DNA of 64,000 bases, taken from the NCBI GenBank assembly GCA_015499995.1, contig JADNRV010000084.1, forward strand, positions 1-64,000. Direction: 5' to 3'. The position numbers and the translations under genes were made by a program. This DNA comes from Flammula alnicola. Taxonomy: Eukaryota > Basidiomycota > Agaricomycetes > Agaricales > Strophariaceae. Below, in pieces: positions 1-11,254 of the stretch (position 1 is the stretch's first letter; the number at the start of each line of letters is the position of its first letter). The notes beneath the pieces were generated by a model. It was not told the DNA's origin, made no database searches, and saw only the letters and a list, made by a program, of their open reading frames with translations.

Positions 1-463
1 GTTAACCTCGTTTGTTGTACAAACAAGTTAATTGGAGAAGCGAAAGCGGCTGTACATCCTTCAAGTGGATTACAAGCCTCAAGCAAGAAGAAATCATCTC
101 ATCGAGTGCAATGGGTACTGGACAGATATCGGTGGCAGTTGGCTGACATCGCTGGGCAGACAATGGAGCACGCACACGGCCCAGGAGTTGAAACCAAACC
201 TTCAGAAAACATATTTTGCTTGAGCCAATCGCGAAATCCGTCGCTCGAGCGTTTTTCCAGTGACATTAGGACTATGGTAAAGGTGGAACGAGCCTCGATC
301 CAAAGATTTAGATTTTGTTGATTCTGAGGAAGTATCCGAATTTATGACAATTGCTTTCAATCCGAAATAGATCATCTTTGAAAAGAGTAAGAGAAATATA
401 ATCCCCGTTGCATTGAAGAGCCTCTTGCTACCCCGTCGCTCAGGCTCGTGAAGGCCCTTGGAA
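1..463. other. no gene recognised
   Basis: Only short overlapping frames without recognisable domains are present. It lies downstream of the minus-strand gene that ends at 464 and probably includes its 3' untranslated region. Confidence 0.5.
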
Positions 464-1461
464 TTAGTTTCCTCGAACCGCCCAGAATGGGATAGTAAGA
501 CTCTGGCCCTTTCCGTGTCCCTTCCTGGAATAGAGAGAACTATACGAAACCTTGAAAGTAAAAGTACCTTCAAACAGTTCCATCAATTTTCCCTCAGCGT
601 TGACTTCCTTCCAAAGCGGCTGGATACTAATTCTCCCAGACGAAGACGCGATACCGCATCCACTCCCCTCTATTTCCAACCTCCCTTCAAGGCCGGGGCC
701 ATCCCAAGCGTTCTTTGGGCGCCCGTACTCAGAATCGAAGCGCAAATGATCGACGTCCTTGAAACTGGAGATCGATATATCGAAAGGTATTTCGTCCATC
801 GGATCACAGAATATATTGGAAGAAAAGGTGCCTTCATCACGGACTGCATAGTTCTCGGGAATAGTGATTTTCGCAGTATTGTCGGACTTGGCTTGATAGG
901 TTAAGATCGTCTGATAGAGCTCTTTCGGGAAGACGGAGTCCTTGCCGGGAGGAGAGTACACCTTGTGGAGGAAGGGAAGCTCCATGCCGTACAGGTCGAA
1001 TTTGCCTGAAAGTTTGGGTGCAGGTTCGTTCTACCATATTTTGAGATGAGCGCGTCGACGAGAACGACGTAAGATTTATACTCACCGATTCCTGATCCTT
1101 GGATGCATCGGTCGTTTCAGAAGCGGCGGAAGTGGGTTGTGCGACGAGGACTGGTTGTGCTGTTGCTGGCGCAACAGGAGTTAGTGTTATGGGTGTTGCG
1201 TTATACTTGTTGAGTGATTTATGAAAAGGCATACCTCCGTCCGCGGTGGTGGACGACTTGGCGCGTTTCGCCGGTGGCTCGGTGCTACCAGTGGCAACAA
1301 TTGACGCGTCCGTTATGTTTCCTTGCACCTTTTTCTCCGGTGAATGTGCCCGCTTTTTAGTGCCGCGTGGCTTAGCTGAAGCTTTCTTCTATAAGGTGGG
1401 TGGAACATTAGCGTTTAGCGCTCACGAAAAAAGAAAAAAGGTCTCAACGCACTGGTGGCAT
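464..1461 (-). CDS. basic nuclear protein of unknown function
   Basis: I do not recognise a family. The model starts with a three-codon exon (MPP, ATG at 1461) spliced to a lysine-rich stretch that begins KKASAKPRGTKKRAHSPEKK, a strong nuclear-localisation signature. An alanine/proline/threonine-rich linker follows (about 1100-1250, possibly with a second intron at about 1226-1150). The next intron runs from a GTGAGT donor at 1085 to an acceptor ending in GGTAG, and a phase-0 join leads into NEPAPKLSGKFDLYGMELPF. The C-terminal half (about 170 residues, to the stop at 464) is compact and mixed in composition, probably one globular domain. All joins keep the frame. The small first exon and the basic start resemble many fungal DNA- or chromatin-associated proteins, but no function is claimed. 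Confidence 0.65.
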
Positions 1462-2111
1462 TGAAATTTTCGTGTTTGGCAAATAATATGACCACTAAAG
1501 AAGAGGGATAGTAGAGGATTATCAGAGAACACGCCTACACAAGGCTGCGTCGCACAAGCGTACCGAAGATATAATCGCTCGCAGAATTAAGGATATCGAC
1601 GGGGGTCAGAATGTTCAAGTGAACGGATGAGCTGGCAGGTAGTTGCCATGACGAGTCCACTATTTATCTGACTTCAGGGCCAGTCGCGGGGGAAAAGCGT
1701 GGCCTCTTCTAATGTTGTGCACATTGAACACTATTCCAGACGATTTCGTTCCCTTTGAACGCTTTGGATTTTGCACGTGACCATAACGCGTCTACCACCT
1801 GTGGTTAAGAATCTCTTTCCAAGGGATATGAAACGCATTTTCTGGTGCAGATGTAATATACTGAGGTATGTCCACACAGATATCAGCTTGTAACTTATGA
1901 TTGCTAACTCTGAGTCAACAACTTTGATCATGGACTGCGGTCGACAAGTTGAAAGCAACCTCACCTGAAACCACAGAGCGCATCCCGGGGTCTGAGCGAC
2001 CATGAAAGAGTTGTGTCTCAATTACATAAATAAAGATCTTTCATATACAAGACAGACAACTTTTCCAGGGAAAATAGAAAAGAAATAAATATATAGAAAA
2101 GAAGAGGTCGT
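1462..2111. other. intergenic, no gene recognised
   Basis: This is the space between the 3' end of the RAD7-like gene (2112) and the 5' end of the neighbouring minus-strand gene (1461). Short frames show no domain. It should contain the promoter of the downstream gene; no element stands out. Confidence 0.5.
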
Positions 2112-4284
2112 CTAACGTGCAGTGTGAGACTCGACCCCAAGTATCATTACACCTCGCTAAATCATAACATACAATCATCAGCACAAATTCCATACAAGAA
2201 ACGCAGGGTGCATACCTTCTTAGGACAGGCACTAGTAACTCTATTACACCCCCACACCTTCAGCTCTTCGAGATGCCTGCATCCACCTGTCTTCACATTA
2301 CGTTTAGTCTCACCTTCGAGCCACATCTGGACCACAAAGTCGTCCACTGCCCTACACCACCCCACGTCCAGCTTGCGTAGTTCCACGCCAACGCGCCCTA
2401 TCACCTTCAACGCCTTTTCGCCAACGTCCTTCCATCCGTTGATATTGAGCTCTGTCAGTTTCTTCCCTGAGTGTTTGAGGATGCTTTCGAGCGCGAGACT
2501 CCCGAGGGCATCGTTGCGTGATATGTCGAGCGAGGAGAGTGCGTTATTGTGTTTGCGTTTGCTCCACGCATCGAAGAACTGGCTTACTCCCGCGTCCGTG
2601 AGTTCGGGTAGATAAGAGAGTGTCAGAGACTCGAGATGTTTGACGTGCGGTAAGAGACCGTCCTTCAGGAAATCATCCGTCAAAGAGATGTGCTTGGACA
2701 CGTTGAGGGAGATCAGATCCTCGCCGACTGCGCTAATCAATGCGACCAACGCCTCATCGCTGCAAGAATGACTCGGATCAGATATATCGAGGTAGTGCAG
2801 GCCCCCCTCGAGCTCTTGGATCTCGCTCAAAAAAGAATCGTTCATCTGGCCGATTTCCTTCAGCCGGAGATCTTTGATCCCAGGACAATGCACGACGAGG
2901 CTCTTGATGCAGTCCTCGTTGAACCGCGGGCTCTGTGTGATGAGAAAGCCTTCGAGGTTGGGATGGGATTTGAAGAATTTCTGCCATGCAGGGGTTCGGA
3001 CGAGGAATGGTCCGAGGAGCTCGATACGCTCAAGGGAGGGAAGGGAAGTGCTGAAGACGTTGAACGACGCGTCGTCAAGGTGGCCACAAAAGTCGAGCCG
3101 CAGCGAGACCAGATTTCTGTTGTGGTACGCGAGTGTCTCGAGGGCCGGCGATGGAAGATCTAGATGATGGTGTTACATCACACAGTTGACTTCTTGTGAA
3201 GGAGGGACATACTGGTCGCGTCGAAGAGGGTCAAGGAAGCATTTGCAGGATTGTAAAACAGGTGTACATTTTCCGGGGTTCTGATAGAAGGTCAGGGCAG
3301 TTCAGTAATGAGTTTTCGGGACACTTACAAGCCACGGTTCTTGGACAGGGCCTTTGAGATAGCCTCAACGTTCATTGCGCCAATGTCCCCAAGCACGTCG
3401 ATATCATTTATATGTTTCGTGATTAGCTGGAGAACGTGAGCCAAATTTTTCATGAAAGAATGATGAAACGAACCTGGATGCAGACTGAGACGAGCGAGGG
3501 GAATCGTGCCTCCTCAAAGTTGGTAATCTTTCTCTTGTCCGCCGGTGCTTTGCGTTTCTTCGGCACCGCCGGCTTCTTGAAGGGGTCGTTGCCGCCAGCC
3601 TTAGCGCATTGGTGGCAGAGGAAGCCCTTGCCAGAGCTGGCTGCCATTGTGTACTTGGTCTAGAATGCCTAATTAGAGGAAGCACAACGTGAAAGCAAAC
3701 GTGCCACGTACGACCGTGAACTGCTTTCCGCAGACGGCGCAATTCTCAAAGCTCCCAACGGGGGGCTTAGATGCTCCGTTCGTCAAGAGAGACTTGGACA
3801 GGGCGGTGTACGCGTCGTCCTCGCCGTCATCGTCATCGTCGCTATCCTTTTTGCCCTTCTTCTGCTTTGCTTTGAGCTTTGCTTCAGCTGCTTTGGACAA
3901 TTTCCGTTTCTTCGCTGGTGCCGGCTCTTCGTCTACATCCATCGCTGATTCGTCGACGGCTTCGCCTTCAGGCGCGTCGAGATCATCAGAATCAAATCCT
4001 GAAGCCTGCGATCTTCGTGAGCTTCGGGTTACGATATATACTGGTTTACGCACTCTGGTTGATCTTCTGCGCCGATTTGCATTGGCAGGACGACTAGGTC
4101 CTGCTTCGGGCTGTTCTTGAGCTTGAGTTTGCGTTCGTGTAGCTGCTCTGGTCGCGATTGTTGTCGCTGTAATTCCAGAAGCCTGCGGTGCCAATCAGAC
4201 AAATACAGGAGATATAATTGCGTAAAATACCCGCAAAAACTCTGACAACGCAGAGGTAGGTCCACGGACATTGTTGCGACTCAT
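2112..4284 (-). CDS. RAD7: RAD7-like leucine-rich-repeat DNA repair protein
   Basis: Rad7 acts with Rad16 in global-genome nucleotide excision repair in the nucleus. The model starts at ATG 4284 with MSRNNVRGPTSALSEFLR, the typical RAD7 N-terminus, then an intron. A basic and acidic low-complexity region follows (RRRRSTRVRKP, a run of aspartates). Next come two CxxC pairs (CAVC near 3720, CHQC near 3605) forming a probable four-cysteine zinc site that spans an intron, then KKPAVPKKRK. After a segment LITKHINDIDVLGDIGAMNV the protein is leucine-rich repeats to the end (about 3160-2200). The last intron (GTATGC near 2205 to an acceptor ending in TTTAG near 2153) joins PKK to RGVMILGVESHTAR and a stop at 2112; that ending also fits the family. 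At least five introns are supported by phase. Not seen: any frameshift. Confidence 0.9.
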
Positions 4285-4774
4285 TTTGTCCTTGATGAGG
4301 AAAAGGTATGGAAATGGACTCTCACGCGTCCATGCCAGCTAATTTAACTGTTTGCCCCTATTTGGTTTTGCTCACCGGAGCCGAAGGGATTTGGAAGGAT
4401 GGAGGGCGGTCAAACAAAGCGTCATGGCATACCCTTCTCTCTTTTGATTCGCGAAAGAATAACAGAGCGCAATGTAAAATTTGTGCGATAGACACCCCGT
4501 GCAATAAAATCGGGCTAACCAGTGCTCGAACCCCCGTATGTTCCGATAAATTTAGTTTTATCTCCTGTGATTACATGTACAATGCCATTGGCTGCCATCA
4601 AAAGGCAAGGTCAGCTCGTTGTAGCTTGAGGTTACATTGCACTACTTATCACCGTTGACTTATTGTGGGTGAGATGGGTGGTCGTCGCATCAAAGGACCA
4701 CTAAATATTTCGGCGTTGCCGGCGTTGCCAGTCAGCGCTCAGCGTTAATGCAATTTATGGTGCGCAATATATGT
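4285..4774. other. intergenic, probable RAD7 promoter region
   Basis: A plus-strand frame of 116 codons (4308-4658) has no recognisable domain and no splice partners, so I do not call it. Nothing else stands out. Confidence 0.45.
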
Positions 4775-4905
4775 GGAGTGACAATCGCGCTCTCAATGGG
4801 TTCAGCGACTCCTGTCGCAGCGGTGAAGTCCAGAAGATCTCTTGGTGTTTGTCAGCTCATGTGCGGAAGTGTCCTCTACACTCGAGAGATAGTCTAGATA
4901 TGTCA
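4775..4905 (-). pseudogene. relic of a fourth secreted-protein paralogue
   Basis: On the minus strand, about 4830-4775 reads DFTAATGVAEPIESAI and ends at a GT, closely matching the exon end TFTVATGISEAVESSI of the intact gene at 5095-6243. Immediately next to it (about 4870-4835) is a piece matching the first exon around the ELTN...RL motif. Two exons that are several hundred bases apart in the intact paralogues are therefore almost touching. This is what an internally deleted, dead copy would look like. Confidence 0.6.
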
Positions 4906-5094
4906 GACGGAAAAGTTGAATCGATCCAAATGGATGGCGAGAGATTAAAGACGAGATTACTCAATTATGCTCTATTATGCTGACCAAAGGTAAGAACGAA
5001 TTTGACCTTAGGTCAACGTACTACGGAATATATATGTCCATGATATTGATCGACGACGATTAGTGATCTATATCGCCGTAACAAATTTGAGATC

Positions 5095-6243
5095 CTAAAG
5101 CAAAGCCTCTATCAACACGGGCAAGGCACCGAGGCTGGAGAAAAGTGGAACACTTACAACCCATACAGCGCCGGGCCCGAATGTCTCGGTGAATGTCGTC
5201 GGATCTGCCGTGAACAACAGCGTACTCTCAAAATATCCTACGGATCCTATTTGCATCGACAAATCAGAGTTGATCCATTGCGGCGTGAGGTTGTGGTCCT
5301 TTGCGTTAAATGTCCACTGGATATTTCGTTGTTGGTAGTGAGTGACCATCGGAGAGGATCTGCGGCGCATGAGATATTTGGACTTACAATCGAGCTCTCG
5401 ACTGCCTCGGAAATCCCTGTTGCCACGGTGAAGGTATTTCCTCCTACAATGGGAGTAGAATCGACACTGGTATCTACTGTACTACCTAGATATACATAGC
5501 TATGCCTCGTCAACCATTGGCCATGGGTGAAGAGATTCGCAGACGTACTTGTAGCTCCCAGACCCGATGTCAACATCTGTAGACGAAAATCCCTGAATCC
5601 CGCCGAAGAAAGGATATAAAGAATTGGGCCCATTCTAAACACCGCCAATCAGATAACTCCCTTAGGTTTAAATGTGCTATCACTTACGACGGTTCCGATG
5701 TCAAAGGGTCCAGCTACGTTCGTCGGGATCGAGAAGACCATTGGAGTTTCGGCTGCGGGGTCGACTATTCTGGCTTCGCCAAAACTGTTGTACGTGCTAC
5801 CAACGTAACCAATTGAAGAACCATCATCAACCCTAAGAGCCTCGATGTAACCGCTAGCACTGTTAGAGGGCACATCAGTTTCCGTCTGGTTCGTTCCCGT
5901 CTGCACTTACAGCACGCTCCCAGACGGTGCAGCACGAGCGACATCTAACAAAAGAGCAGTCAAAATCAGTAGTTCGGGATTCGAGAGTGCGCGAAATTTA
6001 CTTACGTGTTCTGCTCGCCCGCCTTCGTGGGGGGTTCAAGGGAAGTCCAGCAGCAAGTCTCCTGGCGTTTGTCAACTCGCGCGCGGTCAGCTGAGGAATG
6101 GCAATACCACGACGGGACTCTTGCAGGATGGACGACAAAGGGGGGTTGATGGACAAGCCATCTCGCTGTTCAATGGATGGAACGTTGGAAGCGACAACGA
6201 CGCTGAAGACGAGCGACAGGATACAAAACAACCTAGAGAACAT
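5095..6243 (-). CDS. agaricomycete small secreted protein, paralogue 1 (intact)
   Basis: The predicted product is secreted and its function is unknown. ATG 6243 opens a signal peptide (MFSRLFCILSLVFSVVVAS), then PSIEQRDG and the motif ELTNARRLAAGLPLNPPRRR that is common near the start of agaricomycete small secreted proteins. After two short introns a second domain begins GYIEALRVDDGSSIGYVGST and contains YNSFGEA. Later exons carry FFGGIQGFSSTDVDIGSGSY, NYVYLG, TFTVATGISEAVESSI and WTFNAKDHNLTPQWINSD, then GYFESTLLFTAD, and the end is AVWVALL with a stop at 5095. All six introns keep the frame. Two further paralogues follow on the same strand (to 9765 and 12511), and a dead fragment lies downstream. 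This is the cleanest copy and serves as the reference for the family. Confidence 0.8.
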
Positions 6244-6590
6244 TATCAAAAAGAGCGTGAGGTTTCAGTAAAGAGTGTGTGTTGAAGACGAGGCCAGTAA
6301 CAGCTGAGGTGATGGAGCAAGGAATCGTTCGACGGGAGCGTACCTTTAACAGCCTCCAAATCTGAGTCCCTGTAAATGAAACAATTTTCGCCTGTCAAAG
6401 TTGTGTGCCTGTGAGCGCTTATCGTGCCTTGTCGGCAAAAAATCATGCCGGTCATTATGCTAAACGGATCTATCCGAAATTGGTTATTTCTGCCGAAAGC
6501 CGTCAATCTCCGTCTGTGGCGTTCAACTTTCGTCGAGACTCGACGCGTCGTGAAATAATCTCTCCTCTGCAGTCCTGACGCTATGTAGTA

Positions 6591-6857
6591 TGCACGTACT
6601 TACCCAACGAAATCGTTTACAGAGGAAAGGTTAATTACTCCCGACGTTCCTCTTTCTTTCTCCTACGGTTGCGCGTGGGAATACCCATGCCCACGATTGT
6701 GGGACGTGGGCACCCATGAGGGTACCCACTAAAACGTGGGGGGTGGATGTACATGACCCACCCAGTACATGCCAACACTGGGTAGGAGAAAGAAAGAGGA
6801 AGGTCGGGAGTAATTAACCTTTCCTCTGTAAACGATTTCATTGGGTAAGTACGTGCA
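6591..6857. mobile_element. fold-back / MITE-like inverted-repeat element
   Basis: The left arm starting TGCACGTACTTACCCAA at 6591 reads, with few mismatches, as the reverse complement of the right arm ending TTGGGTAAGTACGTGCA at 6857. Each arm is about 75 bases (6591-6665 and about 6782-6857) and includes GTTTACAGAGGAAAGGTTAA and its complement. The core of about 115 bases holds smaller palindromes around CCCACG/CGTGGG. There is no coding capacity. I could not see a convincing target-site duplication, so the superfamily is unassigned. Confidence 0.8.
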
Positions 6858-7331
6858 GGAGTCCTACCTGACTACCTCGCGGCCTCGCGCTTCGAAGTTG
6901 ACATCATCACCCCTGCAACTAACTGCCACTTAGTGCCCTTATTACGCTTCATTTCATACACGCGTAGCTAAGAACTATTTTTCCGCGTCCACCTCTGAAG
7001 CAAGCTTGCCTAACATGCGCTCGCGATCGATATTCAGAGGCGCTTGATCGGCTGGAGATGAGGAGCGTCTGGTGGATACGCAGGTCTTCGTCTTGCGGCA
7101 GATTCTCTGACTCGCCTCTGCTTCGTTCTATAGCGCACCTACGAGACGGCCAGTGTCAAGTATCCATACGATTGGGCCCTGCCTCGCGCTGCTCTCTGGC
7201 TTGATTTTCACGACTTCGAGGCACCTACTTGTAGAAGTGTCAGAGCGAAACGGAGGGCGAGAATCGCAAGCAATATCAACGTTATTGAAGATTATGCAAA
7301 CTTTAAGCTGGCGAAATACGTATGAAGATAG
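6858..7331. other. intergenic; shared 3' flank of the secreted-protein genes
   Basis: About 7205-7320 resembles 10965-11080, downstream of paralogue 3 (both contain a GTAGAARTGTCAGAGC-like stretch and similar following sequence). The tandem duplication that made the family therefore included 3' flanking DNA. No gene is recognised. Confidence 0.5.
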
Positions 7332-9765
7332 TCAAGAGGCAAAATTAAATATGGTATCAAATGAAACATAGAATATCTCAGTCGATAAATAGCAGTTCCG
7401 AGAGCAGATACGAGAGCAAATAAAAGTAGTCCAAGCACGCAGGCCATTCATACAGTGATAGAATGGGCTTATTCCGGAACGAATTTCAGATACTAAACGC
7501 AAAGCCTTTATCAGACAAAGAAAACTATCAAGACCAGAAAAGTAGAATCCTTACAATCCAGTTAATCGCGTCATCCGAATCGAACTCCTGGCTGAATTTG
7601 TCTTGATCTCCGGTTAAAAAAAGGCACCCTCTGCACCCTCTGTCAACGATCAACATCAGCTCATTTCAAGACCAGATTGTAGAGTATCGGACTCACCAGA
7701 TGTAACCTTACGATATCCCAGATATCCTGTTCGCTTTGAGCCATCAGAGTTGATCCAGTGTGGTGTGACCTTGTGGTTTTTGGGTGAAAACATCCACTGG
7801 ATATAAGGTCGATGTTGTTAGTGAGTGATAATCGGAGATTGTGTGAACTTACGATCGTTTTATCAGAAACGGTTGTAGGTCCTGTTAGCTTTGAATCATG
7901 AGAGTTGATCCATCGTGGTGTGACGATGGGCCCTTTTGCTGTAAACGTGAACTGGATATTTCGTTGCTGTTAGTTGACCAACAACGGGAGAGGATATATG
8001 GCGCGTAAGATGGGACTTACGGTCGGCTTCTCGTTTTATCAGTGGTCATGTGTCCTGTTAGCTTTGAATCCTCATAGTTGACCCGTCGTGGTGTGACGAT
8101 GGGCGCTTTCGCTGTAAACGTGAACTGGATATTTCGTTGCTGTTAATTGACCAACAACGGGAGAGGATATATGGCGCGTAAGATGGGACTTACGGTCGGC
8201 TTCTCGTTTTTATCGGTGGTGATATGTCCTTCGAGCTTCGAATCTTCATAGTTGATCCTTCGTGGTGCAACGATGGGCGCTTTTGGTGCAAACGTAAACT
8301 GAATATTTCGTTGTTGTTAGTGACTGAGGATATATGGTGCGTAAGATTGGGCTTACGATCGGGTTCTGTGGGGCCGCTTTTGGTGTAAACGTGAACTGGA
8401 TATTTTATTGTTAGTGAGTGATAATGGGAGATATTATGGACTTACGGTTGGCGGTGTGACGATGGGCATTTTTGGTGCAAACGTGAACTGGATATTTCGT
8501 TGCTGTTAGTGACCGACCGGAGAGGAAATACGGCACGTAAGATGGGACTCACGGTCGGACTCTCAGTTTTATCAATGGTGATATGTCCTGTTAGCTTTGA
8601 ATCCTCATAGTCGAGCCGTTGTGGTGCGACGATGGGTGCCTTTGGTGCAAACGTGAACTAGATATTCTTAGTGAGTAACAATCGGAGAGGACATATGGTG
8701 CGTAAGATTGGACTTACGATCGGGTTCTGTGGGGCCGCTTTTGGTGCAAACGTGAACTGGATATTTTGTTGTTGTTAGTGAGTGATAATTGGAGATGTCA
8801 TGGGCTTACGGTCGACGGTGTGACGATGGGCGCTTTTGGTGCAAACGTGAACTGGATATTTCATTGTTATTAATGACTGATACTAGGAGAGGAATTTATG
8901 GTACGTAAGATGGGACTTACGGTCGGGCTCTCGGTTTTATCAAACGTGATATGCTCTGTGAGCTTTGAATCTTCATAGTTGATCCGTCGTGGTGTGACGA
9001 TGGGCGCTTTTGGCGCAAACGTGAACTAGATAATTCGTTGTTGTTGGTGGCTGATAATTGGAGATGTTATTGACTTACGGTCGGCGATGTGACGATGGGC
9101 GCTTTTGGTGCAAACGTAAACTGAATATTTCATTGTTGTTAGCGAGTTATAATCAGAGGGATATGGACTTACGATCGGGCTCTTTCGTCCTGTAACGGGA
9201 TGATTATCATCACAGGACTCTTCCATGCCACCGAGGTACATGTAGCTAAGTCGATCAATGCATGGCTGTTGTTGTAGAAATATTTAGACGTACTTGTGGC
9301 TCCCGGGGCCTATGTCGGCATTCTCAGAGGCAGCTCCACCGATACCGCCAAAGAAAGGATATAAAGAATTGGGACTATTCTAAACCTCCCAAATTAGATA
9401 GTCCGCAGGTTTAGAGATGCAGCATGCTGTCACGTACGATGGTTTTAAGGTCAACGGGTCCAGCTGCGTTCGCCGGGACCGAGAAGAGCATCGGAGTGTC
9501 GAATTTGGGGCCGACTAGTTGTGCCACGCCAAAGCTGTCGTATTTGTTAGCAACGAACCCGAGGGGAGTATCGTCTTCGGCATTGAAGGCCTTGAGATAG
9601 CCGCGGATGCTGCCAAATGGAGCGTTAGTTTTCAGGTGGGTTGTTACTGCCCGTTTTGCTTCCCCACCTTCGCGGGGGTCCATCTCGCTGTTCAACGGAT
9701 GGAATAGTTGACGCGATCACGACGGTGGTAAGGAGAGATAGAGTGCTGAGTAGTTTGAAGAACAT
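7332..9765 (-). pseudogene. secreted-protein paralogue 2 with amplified mini-exons; probably damaged
   Basis: ATG 9765 opens a signal peptide (MFFKLLSTLSLLTTVVIAS) and PSIEQ-type motif. A deletion relative to the other two copies joins the middle of exon 1 to intron 2: the ELTN...GLPL region and the first donor are lost and the frame is shifted. The second-domain exons are still readable (GSIRGYLKAFNAEDDTPLGF, YDSFGVA, FFGGIGG, NYMYLGGMEE). Between 9125 and about 7845 lie ten duplicated exon-intron modules, then the family's usual late exons (MFSPKNHKVTPHWINSDGSK, FLTGDQDKF). Near the end a one-base loss relative to paralogue 3 puts a stop after the acceptor, unless an AG two bases downstream is used. 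The extreme 3' end is uncertain (stop at 7332 if read through). Coding signal is strong, but several lesions suggest a pseudogene or a gene in rapid change. Confidence 0.6.
7845..9125 (-). repeat. tandem array of ten duplicated phase-0 mini-exons
   Basis: Each module is an exon starting TTCACGTTT(G/A)CA and ending at GTAAGT, plus an intron ending near GAAATATCCAG. In transcription order the exon lengths are 42, 105, 42, 39, 105, 42, 39, 105, 104 and 99 nt. All but the 104-nt one are multiples of three and splice in phase 0 on both sides. Long modules encode FTFAPKAPIVTPRRINYEDS plus a KLTGHITxDKTESPT tail; the 42-nt ones FTFAPKAPIVTPPT-like; the 39-nt ones FTFxPKAAPQNPI. A higher-order 42-39-105 unit of about 360 bases is visible (near-identical 39-nt modules at about 8353 and 8713). 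The modules derive from the single TFNAKxHxLTPxWINSD exon of the paralogues. Confidence 0.85.
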
Positions 9766-11254
9766 TATAGAGAACCTCGTTGTTGACGTGAGGATAGACG
9801 GAGGCTGTCTGATAGATGTCAGAACACCTTGACGAATTAAATACTCTGACCCAGAGGCCGGCACGGAAAAGAAAAATCCAGGTCAGGCCAATATTCTCCC
9901 GCATATTGGATCAGTACTGGAGAGAGGAGACGATGTTGAGGTCGAGCCGCAAGAGGGATCCCGGCGTCACGCGCACGCCTCATCGATCAATCGATCACGC
10001 GTCGCTGTCCCAGCTCGAGACGGCCCAACGGTAACGCAACGGTTCACGCGGACCACGACGCGACGATTTTCAAGTTGCCATTTCTCCTCAGGAGCTCGCA
10101 GGAGGCGTCAATCAGCTTTCCCTCGAGGAATCTTTTTATGTAAGTGTGCTGATTTTGCCTAGGAACTCTGTGACCATCCAAGGTGCCTCGTCGCTCTATG
10201 CCATACGATTGAAATTCTCATTCCTGGATTTCAGGGCCCTCAGATGCTTATTCGACTACACTCTTGATATATATGGGTTCAAGAATGTGTCCTGTTTCCT
10301 CATAATGCTTTCCCTAACACTCCCTTTGAGCTAGTGCTCTCCTCAAGACGCTGGTTTCTCGTTTCTCGGCGCTTGTTGCTCGCTTCAGAATGCTTGCTTC
10401 TCGTTGCTCGCCACAAAATGCTCATTGGTCGTTTTCTCGTTGCTCATTGACCATTTACTTATTTGCTCGTGCTGCTCGTTTGGTCGTTTGGTCGCTTTAC
10501 TCGGCGCTCGCCTCAAGTCGCTCGCTGGTTTTTGGTCGCCTAAAAATTATCAAGAATATCAGGAGCGCAAGTTTATACACGCTCAGTTCCATCTTTCTTA
10601 TCACTGGTTGGCTCCAACTGTTTTTTTTTTTGGAATTCGGCGAGCACCCTCCCAGATCTGTGCTAGGATTCTCACCCCTCACTTCCAATTTTTTGGGAGC
10701 GTGAGCTTCGGCCCCCCGCGTCGCAAGGCTCCTAATATTATGGATGTGGGGTTTATGCATCTGACATCTATATGACAAGGCCATCCCTCTAGCTGTTCTT
10801 GGACCTTTTGCGTTCGTATCACTCTCATGCTCGCTAAGTTTTGGGCGTGATACCTGAAGGCCTGAAGGTCTGAAGTCTGAGATAGACGCAAAATGGCTAA
10901 TATAATCGAGTTCTAATGCTTACGCTTCGTCCATTTGTCTTAATTAGGCACCCTTCCTTCCACGACCTGCACTACCAGTAGAAATGTCAGAGCAGAGACG
11001 CAGGTTCGGCTGAGGGAAATGGAAGGCGGGAATAGTAAGGAGTCTCAATATTAGCTTGAAGACTATGCAACCGGAAGTGGTAGCCTTTAAAGGAGAGTGT
11101 CCGCCTCAGCGTTTGGCGTTGGTAGATAGGCTGGCAAAATAATGGTGTGACTGTAGAGTATGGTATAAATACTCGAAAGGTAAATATGGTATTAGGGGAA
11201 TAATAGAATATCGAAGTAAATAATTAGTGGTCCGAGCATATTCGACCAATCGTA
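9766..11254. other. intergenic between secreted-protein paralogues 2 and 3
   Basis: It contains the probable promoter of paralogue 2 (9766 to about 10100). About 10340-10540 is a degenerate low-complexity tract of repeated GCTCG(T/C)TGxTCG-like words. A T11 run lies near 10620. From about 10965 on is the flank shared with paralogue 2. No gene is recognised. Confidence 0.5.

Noticed and set aside
4505..4560. CTCGAACCCCCG looked like a tRNA T-loop
   Set aside because: No A-box or cloverleaf partner is present on either strand.
4308..4658. A plus-strand frame of 116 codons upstream of RAD7
   Set aside because: No domain, no splice sites and biased composition; it lies in the RAD7 promoter region.
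7845..9125. The repeats first looked like a minisatellite or CRISPR-like array
   Set aside because: Each unit contains a splice acceptor, an open exon and a donor in the same places, and the exon is homologous to a single exon of the neighbouring paralogues; the spacers are homologous introns, not unique sequences.
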